Shown one piece after another: positions 1 through 8,063 of a stretch of DNA of 64,000 nt. The notes below the pieces were generated by a model. That model was given only the letters and a program-made list of their open reading frames with translations. It searched no databases and had not been told where the DNA came from. Source of the stretch: Streptomyces sp. M41(2017) (GTDB lineage Bacteria; Actinomycetota; Actinomycetes; Streptomycetales; Streptomycetaceae). The first letter of the stretch is position 1. Each line of letters opens with the position of its first letter. Both the position numbers and the translations under genes were made by a program. The stretch covers positions 3,286,001 through 3,350,000 of the forward strand of contig NZ_MWFK01000001.1 in NCBI RefSeq assembly GCF_002078175.1, written 5' to 3'.

Positions 1-831
1 GTCTCCGGGATACCACCGCAGCTCCGGCAGCCCGGTCCGGGACATCACCTGGTTGAGGACCACGTACTCGCCCAGGCCCAGGACGGCGCCGAGCAGGGAG
101 GCGATCACCGTCTCGGCCGCGTTCACCCGCTGGGTGCCCCGCACGCTCAGTCCGAGCAGGCGCAGCGCCGCCAGACGCCGGGTGCGGCTGGCCGCGGAGA
201 GCCGCGCGCAGACCGAGAGGAAGACGCCCAGGGGAAGCAGGACGATGGTGGCGAGGGCGAAGCGCAGGATGGTCAGCGTGGAGGGATCGACGGCGGCGAT
301 CGGCGCGTAGCCGTAGCCGAATCCCGTCAGCACACGTCCCCTTCCGCCGAGTTGGGCCCGGGTCGTACCGACGTACGCGTACAGCTCGTCCGGACCGGTC
401 AGACCGGCGGCGCCGATCACGCCTTTCTCGCGGCCCGGCAGCAGCCCCTTGAGGCCGGGTTCCTCCCGCAGCAGCTCCTTCACCCGGGGGGAGACGAACA
501 CCTCACCCGGGCGCGGGAGGTGGCGCAGGCCGGGCGGGACGGCGGAGGCGTCCGTGCCGCGGGCGACGAAGACGCGGGTGAACGCCTTCGAACCGTGCGG
601 GTCCGAGCGCTCCAGGACCAGACTCGACCGGGCGGAGGGGGTGTGCGAGGACGTGATGGGCTCCCTGGCGGCGGCCCTCCCGTCGTGCGCGTCCAGGATC
701 GCCGGGATGGTCAGGACCAGCGCGAGACAGCACACCCCGAGGGAGCCGCCCGCGGCCATCAGCAGGAAACGGACACGGTTGCCGCGCCCGGCACCGAGCA
801 GCAGGCGCAGCCCGAGCAGGAACTCCTTCAC
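1..831 (-). CDS. FtsX-type ABC transporter permease (3' part missing)
   Basis: Membrane subunit of a MacB/LolD-like ABC exporter. It is open to the window edge, so the C-terminus is absent. The GTG start at 831 overlaps the stop of the ATPase gene (GTGA), the usual arrangement of a co-translated pair. Residues about 18-38 form one TM helix, followed by a long extracytoplasmic domain of about 150 residues. A second TM region begins near STLTILRFALATIVLLPLG, followed by the cytoplasmic RRLAALRLLGLS motif typical of FtsX permeases. Substrate is unknown; the secreted protein upstream may be cargo or merely a neighbour. Confidence 0.85.
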   Translation of the reverse strand, partial: MKEFLLGLRLLLGAGRGNRVRFLLMAAGGSLGVCCLALVLTIPAILDAHDGRAAAREPITSSHTPSARSSLVLERSDPHGSKAFTRVFVARGTDASAVPPGLRHLPRPGEVFVSPRVKELLREEPGLKGLLPGREKGVIGAAGLTGPDELYAYVGTTRAQLGGRGRVLTGFGYGYAPIAAVDPSTLTILRFALATIVLLPLGVFLSVCARLSAASRTRRLAALRLLGLSVRGTQRVNAAETVIASLLGAVLGLGEYVVLNQVMSRTGLPELRWYPGD

Positions 832-1535
832 AGCGGCTCCCCCGGGGACAGGACTCCGTCGGTCATCGAGTAGCGGCGGTCGGCCTGCGCGGCCACCGCC
901 GGATCGTGGGTGACGAGGACGACCGCGGTGCCCTGCGAGCGGGCCAGGCCGAGGAACTCCTTCAGCACGGCGGAGGCGTTGGCGCTGTCGAGCGAGCCGG
1001 TGGGTTCGTCGGCGAAGACGACGGCCGGGCGGTGGACGAGGGCCCGGGCCACGGCGACACGCTGGCTCTGCCCGCCGGACACCTGCGACGGCCGGCGCTC
1101 GCGCAGTCCGCCGAGTCCGAGGCGGCCGAGGACCTCACCGGCGGCGGCGAGGGCGGGACGCTTGCGCTGTCCCGCCAGGCGCAGGGGCAGGGCGGTGTTC
1201 TCCTCGATGGTCAGCTCCGGGAGCAACTCGCCGTACTGGAACACGAATCCGAAGTGTTCGCGGCGCAGCGTGCTGATCTCCTCGTCGCTTAGCCCGCCGA
1301 GCGGCCGCCCCTCGAACCGCACCTGCCCCCGGGCGACAGGCAGCACGCCCGCCAGGCAGTACAGGAGCGAGGACTTCCCCGAGCCACTCTGCCCCGTGAT
1401 GGCCGCGACCTCCCCGCGCGCCACGGAGAGATGCGCGTCCCGCACGGCGAGCTGAGCCCCATAGGAAAGGTCGACTCCCGTGGCCGAGAGGATCTCCGGG
1501 GCATGGGTTTCCGAACTGCTGATGGCTTCCCCCAA
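828..1535 (-). CDS. ABC transporter ATP-binding protein (LolD/MacB type)
   Basis: Nucleotide-binding subunit of 235 aa that powers the adjacent FtsX-like permease at the inner face of the membrane. Walker A is GQSGSGKS, the signature is SGGQSQRVAVARA and Walker B is VVFADEPTGSLD. The FADEPTGSLD form is characteristic of the MacB/LolD/FtsE group. The start is awkward: the only ordinary in-frame candidate is a TTG at 1535 without a Shine-Dalgarno, only nine bases after a hairpin. A GGGGGA tract just inside the reading frame could instead serve an ATC codon a few residues downstream. Product identity is secure; the exact N-terminus is not. Confidence 0.9.
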   Translation of the reverse strand: MGEAISSSETHAPEILSATGVDLSYGAQLAVRDAHLSVARGEVAAITGQSGSGKSSLLYCLAGVLPVARGQVRFEGRPLGGLSDEEISTLRREHFGFVFQYGELLPELTIEENTALPLRLAGQRKRPALAAAGEVLGRLGLGGLRERRPSQVSGGQSQRVAVARALVHRPAVVFADEPTGSLDSANASAVLKEFLGLARSQGTAVVLVTHDPAVAAQADRRYSMTDGVLSPGEPL

Positions 1536-1544
1536 GAAGCGAAC

Positions 1545-1570
1545 GGGCCCAGGTGTGCACCCCTGGGCCC
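1545..1570 (-). terminator. Hairpin between secreted-protein gene and ABC genes
   Basis: A perfect 9-bp inverted repeat (GGGCCCAGG/CCTGGGCCC) with an 8-nt loop lies 21 bp past the stop of the secreted-protein gene and immediately before the ATPase start. It fits a terminator. If read through, it could act as an attenuator for the ABC genes. Confidence 0.6.
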
Positions 1571-1590
1571 TCGATCGTGCGGTGCGCCGA

Positions 1591-2001
1591 CTACCGTCGG
1601 TAGTGCTTGGTCACGGAGCAGTTGTCGGGGTGCAGAGAGCCCCGGTCACGGCAGACACGTATGTACGCGTCGGACGTGTAGCGCTCGTCACCGCTCCAGT
1701 TCAGGTAGTCCTGCGGGACGGTCTTCTTCTGCTTGCCGGAGTACCGGCTCCAGCTGTAGCCCTCGACGCGAACCTGCGTGTACACGTTGTGCCCGTCGCC
1801 GTTGTCGGCGTCCTTGAGGTTGCCCTTCCACTCGAAGGCACCGTGGTTCGTGCCGGCGGGCCAGAACGTGTACTGGCCGGAGTTGAGTTCGGCACCACCG
1901 GTGGTGAGCTTCGGAATGGTGTGCCACGAGCTTGCGAACGCGGTTCCGGCGCCGGCGGCGAACAGGCCGGCCGCCAGGATCCCTACTGCGAACTTCCGCA
2001 C
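1591..2001 (-). CDS. Small secreted protein of unknown function
   Basis: A 136-aa protein with a clear Sec signal peptide: MRKFAVGILAAGLFAAG followed by an AFA-S type cleavage site near residue 23. The GTG at 2001 is chosen because a GGGAGA Shine-Dalgarno lies just upstream and because it places the signal peptide at the N-terminus. The mature part (about 113 aa) is rich in Trp, Tyr, Lys and Asp and has two cysteines near the C-terminus (VCRD...DNCS), possibly a disulfide. I recognise no domain. It sits directly upstream of an ABC exporter, a layout seen for secreted peptides with dedicated export or immunity, but no bacteriocin family motif is visible. Confidence 0.75.
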   Translation of the reverse strand: MRKFAVGILAAGLFAAGAGTAFASSWHTIPKLTTGGAELNSGQYTFWPAGTNHGAFEWKGNLKDADNGDGHNVYTQVRVEGYSWSRYSGKQKKTVPQDYLNWSGDERYTSDAYIRVCRDRGSLHPDNCSVTKHYRR

Positions 2002-2237
2002 TTGATTCTCCCGTTGTTTGTCGGTCCTGGTGGTCATGTTGCGTTCAGGACCGTGGCGGAGAGTAACAAGTGGTCACGGGGTGAAAATGGCTCGTATGTG
2101 CGGCTGTTGTCGATTTGGGGCGGGCTGTCATCCCGGATACCGGGATTGCTTTTCTGGGATCTTGCCCGAGCTTGACCGGAAGATGTTCGTTCGGGAGGCA
2201 ACCGGAAAGGGGAATCCTCCGTCGGATCCCGTTTCCG

Positions 2238-3089
2238 TCAGTTGAGCATCGCCCGTGCCGCCAGGGCCTGTTGGCGGACCCGGGTGGCTGCGGGTTCGTC
2301 GACCGTCGAGACCACGTCGGCGTAGGCGTCGAGTTCGGCGGCGCCGGTCAGGAAGTCGCCTCGTTGGACGAGGAGTTGCGCGCGTTCGTAGCGCAGCCGG
2401 GCCGGGTGGGAGGGGAGCAGCAGGGAGAGTTCGACCGCCCAGAGGGAGACGTCGGAGCGCTCCGGGCGGGCGGTGGCCCAGGCGCGGACGTTGTTCAGGA
2501 TGCGCTGGATCACATCGAGCGGCTCGGCGGGGGAGAGCATCGACGGGTCCAGCGGGGCGCCCGTCGCACCCGCGACGAGGAGTTCCGCGTCCGCCCCGGC
2601 GAGAACCCGTCCGCCGTCGAAGGGGTCCGCGAGCACCTGCTCCTCGGGCGGTCCGAAGCCCACCACGAAGTGGCCGGGCAGCGCGACCCCGTAGACCGGC
2701 GCCCCGGCCCGGCGGGCGACCTCCATCCACACCACGGAGAGCAGGATGGGCAGCCCGCGCCGCCGCCGCAGGACCGAGTGCAGCAGGGACGACTCCAGCC
2801 GCTGGTAGTCGGCCGGCAGCCCCCGGAATCCGCGGCGCCCGCCGAGCAGTTCGGCCAGTGCGGTCGCCCAGGACCGCGGGCCGCCCGGGCGGAAGGGCAA
2901 CTGCCCGGCCAGATCGTCCAGTTCGATCTGCGCGGCGTCGATCCCCGCCTCGTCCAGCGTGCCGTCCGCCGCGGCTCCCACCAGCAGACAGAGCAGCGCG
3001 AGATCAGGGCGTTCGGCCCGCGCCTCCGCGGCGAACCGCCGCCGCACCTCGTCGGCTCGCTCCCTCTCCGGGGGCTGCGGGGAAGACAT
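2238..3089 (-). CDS. SirB1 family protein (transglutaminase-like fold)
   Basis: A 283-aa cytoplasmic protein of the SirB1/transglutaminase-like family. The central segment (RRGLPILLSVVWMEVARRAGAP..GVALPGHFVVG) is the family signature. In related proteins a Cys, a His and an Asp form a protease-like triad. Here GLPILLS replaces the catalytic-Cys segment and GHF keeps the His, so catalysis is doubtful. The ATG at 3089 is preceded by AAGGGG. The C-terminal part resembles a TPR-like helical extension (LRYERAQLLVQRGDFLTGAAELDAYAD). It is transcribed just behind the GNAT gene, 17 bp apart, probably as one unit. The precise role of the family is unknown. Confidence 0.8.
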   Translation of the reverse strand: MSSPQPPERERADEVRRRFAAEARAERPDLALLCLLVGAAADGTLDEAGIDAAQIELDDLAGQLPFRPGGPRSWATALAELLGGRRGFRGLPADYQRLESSLLHSVLRRRRGLPILLSVVWMEVARRAGAPVYGVALPGHFVVGFGPPEEQVLADPFDGGRVLAGADAELLVAGATGAPLDPSMLSPAEPLDVIQRILNNVRAWATARPERSDVSLWAVELSLLLPSHPARLRYERAQLLVQRGDFLTGAAELDAYADVVSTVDEPAATRVRQQALAARAMLN

Positions 3090-3106
3090 AGCGGGTTCGT
3101 GCCCCT

Positions 3107-4282
3107 TCACGCCGATCGATACGTCTCGGCACCGCCGGATCCGTCCGGCCCCGGGGTGGCGTCGCCGACCGCGGGAACGTCCGAGGGCGTGGCCGTCGCT
3201 GCCGGGGGCGCGCCCGCGGAGGCGTCCCGCTCGCTGCCGGTGGCTTCCGCGGCCTCCGTCCCCGCCGCCCACCGGTAGTGGTGGTACGCGTGGTGGGCGG
3301 AGAAGCCCAGGCCGGCGTACAGGGTGCGGGCCGCCGTGTTGTCCGTCTCCACCTGGAGCCAGGCCGCCGACGCGCCCTCGGCCAGGGCACGGTCGGCCAG
3401 GGCGGCCATCACGGTGGTGGCGAGGCCCCGGCGCCGGTGCGCGGGGTCCACCTCCACGGCCGCGAATCCGGCCCAGCGGCCGTCCACCACGCACCGGCCG
3501 ATCGCGGCCGGCGGCTCACCCTGCGCCCCCGGAACCGTCGCGAACCACACCGAGGGCCCGCTGCCCAGCACCCGCAGGGCCACCTCGCCCACCCCCTTGC
3601 GCTGGTAGCGGCCGAGCCACGACACGTCCGCCGTCCGGGAGAGGGCCACCTCGGGTGCCTCGCGGTCGGCGAGCGGCGCGAGGGCGCCGATCCACAGTTC
3701 GGCGGTCACCTCGCTCGACCAGCCACGCGCCTCCAGCGCCGCGCACAGCAGTTCCTGCGTGCCCTCGGCGCCGGTGCTGGTCTGGATGTAGGCGGGGAGT
3801 CCGCGGTCGCCGTACCAGTCCCGGACGACGGTCAGGGCGTCGTCCAGCGGCACGCCCGGGTCGCCCAGCGGCAGCACGGAGTTGGCGCGCCGGGTGAACC
3901 CGCCGGCGGCGCGCAGCTCCCAGTCGCCGAGCCGCTCGCTCTCCACCGGACGCCAGGCCCGCGCGGCGACCCGCGCCAGCTCCTCGTACGTCGCGGCCGG
4001 GCCGCGACGCCGCGCCGGGGCGGACGGGACGACCTTGCCCGCGACGAGCGTCGACTCCGCGATCCGGACCCGCTCACCGGTCCGTCGTGTGATCAGCAGC
4101 ACACCGTCGTCCCATGATGTGAGAACACCGACCGTATCGGTGAACTTCTCCACCGTGTCTCCATCGTCCGTCATGCGGCGCACCGAGACGCGTTTGCCCA
4201 CGTCAGCAGCGGTGATACGGACCTCGAGTCGGCCGGAAGCAGAGATTTCCACGGGTCGGTCCACCCCTCCTGTTCGGATCAT
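3107..4282 (-). CDS. GNAT family N-acetyltransferase
   Basis: Protein of about 391 aa. The N-terminal ~90 residues form a small beta-rich domain (DDGVLLITRRTGERVRI). The acetyltransferase lies at about residues 220-330, with the acetyl-CoA loop motif DPAHRRRGLATTVMAALAD and the GNAT C-terminal LYAGLGF. The C-terminal 45 residues are Ala/Pro/Gly-rich and probably disordered. The start is uncertain. The ATG at 4282 lacks a Shine-Dalgarno but follows a TAGTAT -10-like box by about 20 bp. A GTG at 4252 sits 13 nt behind AGGAGG. It diverges from fdxA across about 110 bp that must hold promoters for both. The acetyl acceptor is unknown. Confidence 0.85.
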   Translation of the reverse strand: MIRTGGVDRPVEISASGRLEVRITAADVGKRVSVRRMTDDGDTVEKFTDTVGVLTSWDDGVLLITRRTGERVRIAESTLVAGKVVPSAPARRRGPAATYEELARVAARAWRPVESERLGDWELRAAGGFTRRANSVLPLGDPGVPLDDALTVVRDWYGDRGLPAYIQTSTGAEGTQELLCAALEARGWSSEVTAELWIGALAPLADREAPEVALSRTADVSWLGRYQRKGVGEVALRVLGSGPSVWFATVPGAQGEPPAAIGRCVVDGRWAGFAAVEVDPAHRRRGLATTVMAALADRALAEGASAAWLQVETDNTAARTLYAGLGFSAHHAYHHYRWAAGTEAAEATGSERDASAGAPPAATATPSDVPAVGDATPGPDGSGGAETYRSA

Positions 4283-4392
4283 GCCCAAGAACGGAGATAC
4301 TAGGGGCGGGCATCGACGACGCCGCGCTCCCGCGCGCCAGGCGGCGGAGCCTACGCAGGCCCGCCAGCGCCCTATCGAGGAGGAACGACAGC

Positions 4393-4713
4393 GTGACCTA
4401 CGTCATCGCGCAGCCTTGTGTCGACGTCAAGGACAAGGCGTGCATCGAGGAGTGCCCGGTCGACTGCATCTACGAGGGCTCCCGGTCCTTGTACATCCAC
4501 CCGGACGAATGCGTCGACTGCGGAGCCTGTGAGCCGGTGTGCCCGGTCGAGGCGATCTTCTACGAGGACGACACTCCGGAGGAGTGGAAGGACTACTACA
4601 AGGCGAACGTCGAGTTCTTCGACGAGCTCGGCTCGCCCGGCGGCGCCAGCAAGCTGGGCCTGATCGAGCGCGACCACGCCTTCATCGCAGCCCTTCCGCC
4701 GCAGAACCAGTAG
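4393..4713 (+). CDS. fdxA: 7Fe ferredoxin FdxA
   Basis: A 106-aa ferredoxin, a soluble low-potential electron carrier binding one [3Fe-4S] and one [4Fe-4S] cluster. Cysteines fall at residues 9, 17, 21 and 25 (C-x7-C-x3-CP-x2-C) and at 40, 43, 46 and 50 (C-x2-C-x2-C-x3-CP), the 7Fe/8Fe actinobacterial pattern. The long acidic C-terminal tail is also typical. The GTG at 4393 follows a strong GAGGAGGAA Shine-Dalgarno. A perfect hairpin terminator follows the gene. The electron partner cannot be told from this context. Confidence 0.96.
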   Translation: MTYVIAQPCVDVKDKACIEECPVDCIYEGSRSLYIHPDECVDCGACEPVCPVEAIFYEDDTPEEWKDYYKANVEFFDELGSPGGASKLGLIERDHAFIAALPPQNQ

Positions 4714-4764
4714 CACCGGTGAGCGGACCGCCGGGGCACCCCCGGCGGTAGCTCGAGGAGCGCC

Positions 4765-4816
4765 GCCTCGGTCCCGTACGGCCTCGATCGCTCCGATCGC
4801 CGTACGGGACCGAGGC
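4765..4816 (+). terminator. Terminator after fdxA
   Basis: Perfect 17-bp inverted repeat (arms 4765-4781 and 4800-4816, core GGTCCCGTACGG) with an 18-nt loop, followed by ATTTGCC. It lies 52 bp after the fdxA stop and 112 bp before dapC. Confidence 0.85.
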
Positions 4817-4927
4817 ATTTGCCGTTCCGGCCCGTGCGGCGGCCCGTGTCCGTCCGGACGGGCCGTGGGCAGGGCCGTCAGCACGACACCGTACGGGTCG
4901 TACGTACGAGAAAGTGAGCCCGATCCC

Positions 4928-6025
4928 GTGTCCGCAGTCTCCGACCGGCTTCCCACCTTCCCCTGGGACAAGCTGGAGCCCTACAAGGCGACCGCCGCAG
5001 CTCACCCGGGCGGCATCGTCGACCTGTCCGTCGGTACCCCGGTCGACCCGGTGCCCGAGCTGATCCAGAAGGCTCTGGTCGCCGCCGCGGACTCGCCCGG
5101 CTATCCCACGGTGTGGGGCACGCCCGAGCTGCGGGACGCGCTCACGGGATGGGTGGAACGACGGCTCGGCGCCCGGGACGTCACCCACCGCCACGTCCTG
5201 CCGATCGTCGGCTCCAAGGAACTCGTCGCCTGGCTGCCCACCCAGCTGGGCCTCGGCCCGGGGGACAAGGTCGCCTACCCGCGCCTCGCGTACCCGACGT
5301 ACGAGGTCGGCGCGCGGCTCGCCCGAGCGGACTCCGTGGCCTACGACGACCCGACCGAGCTGGACCCGACGGACCTGAAGCTCCTGTGGCTGAACTCCCC
5401 GTCGAACCCGACCGGCAGGGTCCTCTCCGCGGCCGAACTGACCCGGATCGTCGCCTGGGCCCGCGAGCACGGCGTCCTCGTCTTCTCCGACGAGTGCTAC
5501 ATCGAACTGGGCTGGGAGGCCGAGCCGGTCTCCGTCCTGCACCCGGACGTCTGCGGCGGTTCCTACGAGGGGATCGTCTCGGTCCACTCGCTGTCCAAGC
5601 GCTCCAACCTGGCCGGTTACCGCGCCGCGTTCCTCGCGGGCGACCCCGCCGTCCTCGGTGAGCTGCTGGAGATCCGCAAGCACGGCGGCATGATGACCTC
5701 CGCGCCCACCCAGGCCGCCGTGGTCGCGGCCCTCGGGGACGACACCCACGTCCGGGAACAGCGCGAGCGCTACGCCGCCCGCCGCACGGCCCTGCGCGAC
5801 GCCCTGGTGCGGCACGGCTTCCGGATCGAGCACAGCGAGGCGAGCCTCTACCTCTGGGCCACCCGCGACGAGTCCTGCTGGTCGACGGTGGCGCACCTCG
5901 CCGAGCTGGGCATCCTGGTCGCTCCGGGTGACTTCTACGGCACGGCCGGTGAGACGTTCGTCCGCGTGGCGCTGACCGCCTCGGACGAGCGGGTGGCCGC
6001 CGCGGTGGAGCGCCTCACCTCCTGA
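4928..6025 (+). CDS. dapC: Succinyldiaminopimelate transaminase DapC
   Basis: A 365-aa PLP-dependent class I/II aminotransferase. It converts N-succinyl-2-amino-6-ketopimelate to N-succinyl-LL-diaminopimelate in the succinylase branch of lysine and peptidoglycan synthesis. Visible motifs: the SPSNPTGRVLS loop, FSDECYIELGW (Asp/Tyr contacting PLP), and the Schiff-base lysine K224 in HSLSKRSNLAGYR. Length and the N-terminal FPWDKL match actinobacterial DapC. The GTG at 4928 gives the conserved N-terminus (MSAVSDRLPTFPWDKL). The next enzyme of the pathway, dapE, lies 2 kb downstream. Related actinobacterial enzymes may also act on glutamate/prephenate. Confidence 0.93.
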   Translation: MSAVSDRLPTFPWDKLEPYKATAAAHPGGIVDLSVGTPVDPVPELIQKALVAAADSPGYPTVWGTPELRDALTGWVERRLGARDVTHRHVLPIVGSKELVAWLPTQLGLGPGDKVAYPRLAYPTYEVGARLARADSVAYDDPTELDPTDLKLLWLNSPSNPTGRVLSAAELTRIVAWAREHGVLVFSDECYIELGWEAEPVSVLHPDVCGGSYEGIVSVHSLSKRSNLAGYRAAFLAGDPAVLGELLEIRKHGGMMTSAPTQAAVVAALGDDTHVREQRERYAARRTALRDALVRHGFRIEHSEASLYLWATRDESCWSTVAHLAELGILVAPGDFYGTAGETFVRVALTASDERVAAAVERLTS

Positions 6026-6071
6026 GCCGCGCCCGGCGGCGCGGTGGCGTGACGCGGCCGGGACCAGCGAA

Positions 6072-6108
6072 ACGGGGGTCCGGGGAAGCGAGTTCCCCGG
6101 ACCCCCGT
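6072..6108. terminator. Bidirectional terminator between dapC and a convergent gene
   Basis: Perfect 16-bp inverted repeat (6072-6087/6093-6108, core GGGGGTCCGGGGAA) with loop GCGAG, placed between the dapC stop and the convergent secreted-protein stop at 6127. It serves both strands. Confidence 0.85.
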
Positions 6109-6126
6109 CGTCCTACGACGGCCCCG

Positions 6127-6573
6127 CTAGCCGAGCGGCAGGCCCTTGAGCGGCAGCTGGTCGGTCGGCAGGCCGCCCTTGGTCACGCCGTCCGTCGGCA
6201 GGCCGCCGCCGGTCGCGGTCTTCGCGGTGTCACCCAGGAGACCGCCGGCCTGGCCGGCCGTGTCCCCGGCCACCTTCTGGGCGGCGGGCGTCACGGTCTT
6301 CGCGACCTTGCCGCCGGCCTTGCCCGCGGCGGGCACCGCCTTCTTGACCGTGTCGCCACCGGACTTGCCGGCCGTCCCGGTGACGTTCTGCGTCGCTCCG
6401 TCGACGGTGTTGCCGACGCTCGCCCCGTCCAGGGCGGTCAGTCCGCCGAGGTCGGGGGTGGCCGGCAGTGCGGCCGCCGCGTTGGCGGAGCCGGCCGCAC
6501 CGACCACGGGCGCCGCTCCCGCTGCGATGAGCAGCGCGACACGGGCGATCCGGCGGGTCAGGGGGAGGGACAT
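6127..6573 (-). CDS. Small secreted Ala/Gly/Thr-rich protein
   Basis: A 148-aa protein with a Sec signal peptide (RRIARVALLIAAGAAPVVGAAGSANA, cleavage near residue 32). The mature part is low-complexity, rich in Ala, Gly, Thr and Lys. It shows degenerate internal repeats (GKSGGDTVKKAVPAAGKAGGK, GGGLPTDGVTKGGLPTDQLPLKGLPLG) and has no cysteine or aromatic residues. It is probably disordered and exported. No enzyme motif is visible and no function can be assigned. It is transcribed leftward from the 330-bp gap upstream. Confidence 0.75.
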   Translation of the reverse strand: MSLPLTRRIARVALLIAAGAAPVVGAAGSANAAAALPATPDLGGLTALDGASVGNTVDGATQNVTGTAGKSGGDTVKKAVPAAGKAGGKVAKTVTPAAQKVAGDTAGQAGGLLGDTAKTATGGGLPTDGVTKGGLPTDQLPLKGLPLG

Positions 6574-6906
6574 GGTGCTCCTTAGACGGGAGAAAACGGT
6601 GAACTGTCCGACCGGTCCGGGGTACCGGCTGCTGGTGTGCCGCCGGTGATCGTTCCGGGCTCGGACGCAGTGACTACCGCTCGAAGCCGTCGAAGGTTGC
6701 GGTGACCCGACGTAAAGAGTTGGTAATGCGTCGCATAATCAGTTGTGGATAAAAACGGGCAAACGGAGTCTGTCGGCAGGGGCTGACGAATCCTTACGGC
6801 CCTTTGTTCTCAAGGGATTTCGCGAACCGCCGAGTGAGCGAGCGAAATGCCGTACGGAACGTCGGCCCGTCGCGGGCGGGGTAATCCGCACGAGTGAGGG
6901 CCCGTA
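6574..6906. other. Intergenic region, promoter for the secreted-protein gene
   Basis: No gene is seen. The region is lower in G+C around 6710-6790. It holds a palindromic AATGCGTCGCAT-like sequence near 6724-6740 and a single TGTGGATAA, a DnaA-box-like 9-mer, at 6744-6752. It probably carries the promoter for the leftward gene ending at 6573. Confidence 0.4.
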
Positions 6907-7917
6907 CTACTGCCCGGTGACGATCCGGACCTCGGACGCGGCCTTCCCGGTGGGCGAAGCGCCCTTCGCGTCGGTCGTGTGCCACGACCCCTCGGAGCGT
7001 CCGGCGGTCCACTCGCGCCCCGCGTACGACACCCGTTCGATGTGCAGCGCCGAGGAGTTGGCCACGGCCCAGTGCGCCAGCTCCCAGCCGCGCCGGAGCG
7101 TCCCGGTCCCGGAGGTGGCGCCCTCGCGCACCGGAACGGTCACGGTCCCGCCGCCGGACCCCGGCGAGGGCGATGCCGAGACCGCCGCGCCGGCGGAGGC
7201 GGTGGCCTCCGGTGACGGCGAGACACCCGCCGCGCCGACGGTCGCGCCCGCCTCCTGGAGGACGTCCCGCCCGAAGTCCTTGGCGAGCGCGCTGCGCACC
7301 GCGTCCGCACCGCCCGCGGGGGTCGCGTCCGGACGACCCTGACAGGTCAGCGTGGCGGCGGCGCGGCCGGTGAGGGCGGCGGCCAGCAGTGTCGCGTCCG
7401 GCTCGTGCTTGGCGTACGCCTGGGGGAAGCCGCTGCGCTGCACCCGCTGGGCCGCGACGGTGAGCGGCAGCCGCGAGTAGCCCGGAACCTTGGCCAGGTG
7501 CTCGTAGAAGATCCCCGACGCGTACGCCGGGTCCATGATCTGGCGCGGTGTGCCCCAGCCCTGTGAGGGCCGCTGCTGGAACAGACCGAGCGAGTCGCGG
7601 TCGCCGTGCCGGATGTTGCGCAGCCCCGACTCCTGGAGCGCCGTCGCGAGCGCGATGGCCACCGCGCGCTCGGGCATCCCCCGGGAGGTGCCGACCGCCG
7701 AGATCGTCGCCGCGTTCACCGCCTGCTCGGGGCTGAACTCGTACGACGCGCCGTCGCCCTTGCCGGAGACGACGCTGCACCGGGGCGCACCCGTGCCGCC
7801 CGTCAGGTACTGCACGGCGAGGTAGCCCGCGAGCGCGAGCAGGACCACGAGGGCTCCTCCGAAGCGGAGGAACCTGCGGCGCGGACGCCGGGCGGGGGTG
7901 GGGGACGGCTCTGACAC
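6907..7917 (-). CDS. Membrane-anchored protein with a lysozyme-like extracellular domain
   Basis: About 336 aa. A basic N-terminus (ARRPRRRFLRFGG) is followed by one TM helix (ALVVLLALAGYLAVQYL, residues about 20-38). The extracellular segment carries ATALQESGLRNIRHGDRDSL and GLFQQRPSQGWGTPRQIMDP, which recur in actinobacterial envelope proteins and recall the ES(G/L)...GLFQ active-site region of lytic-transglycosylase-like folds. A Ser/Pro/Ala-rich linker precedes a C-terminal 80-aa domain. The GTG at 7917 puts the TM helix at the N-terminus; its Shine-Dalgarno is weak. It diverges from dapE. Peptidoglycan binding or cleavage is inferred, not shown. Confidence 0.75.
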   Translation of the reverse strand: MSEPSPTPARRPRRRFLRFGGALVVLLALAGYLAVQYLTGGTGAPRCSVVSGKGDGASYEFSPEQAVNAATISAVGTSRGMPERAVAIALATALQESGLRNIRHGDRDSLGLFQQRPSQGWGTPRQIMDPAYASGIFYEHLAKVPGYSRLPLTVAAQRVQRSGFPQAYAKHEPDATLLAAALTGRAAATLTCQGRPDATPAGGADAVRSALAKDFGRDVLQEAGATVGAAGVSPSPEATASAGAAVSASPSPGSGGGTVTVPVREGATSGTGTLRRGWELAHWAVANSSALHIERVSYAGREWTAGRSEGSWHTTDAKGASPTGKAASEVRIVTGQ

Positions 7918-8063
7918 GCGTACAAGGTACTGGAGGTCCCTGCCGGCGCCCCCTGTGACTGTGGACAACCTTCGGGACGGCCGGGACGTACGACTGTTTC
8001 CGGCCCTTCCGGCCGCTTCTGGGCCCTTCGGGGGCGCCGGTCCGGCGCGCTAGGGTCGACGCC

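Noticed and set aside
1591..2001. Lactococcin-972-type bacteriocin with its ABC immunity system
   Set aside because: The gene context is similar, but the family's characteristic Gly/His/Tyr motifs are not in the mature sequence.
6744..6752. DnaA-box-like TGTGGATAA, with similar 9-mers near 7964 and 58260
   Set aside because: Single scattered copies; oriC of Streptomyces has dense arrays of boxes next to dnaA/dnaN, which are absent here.
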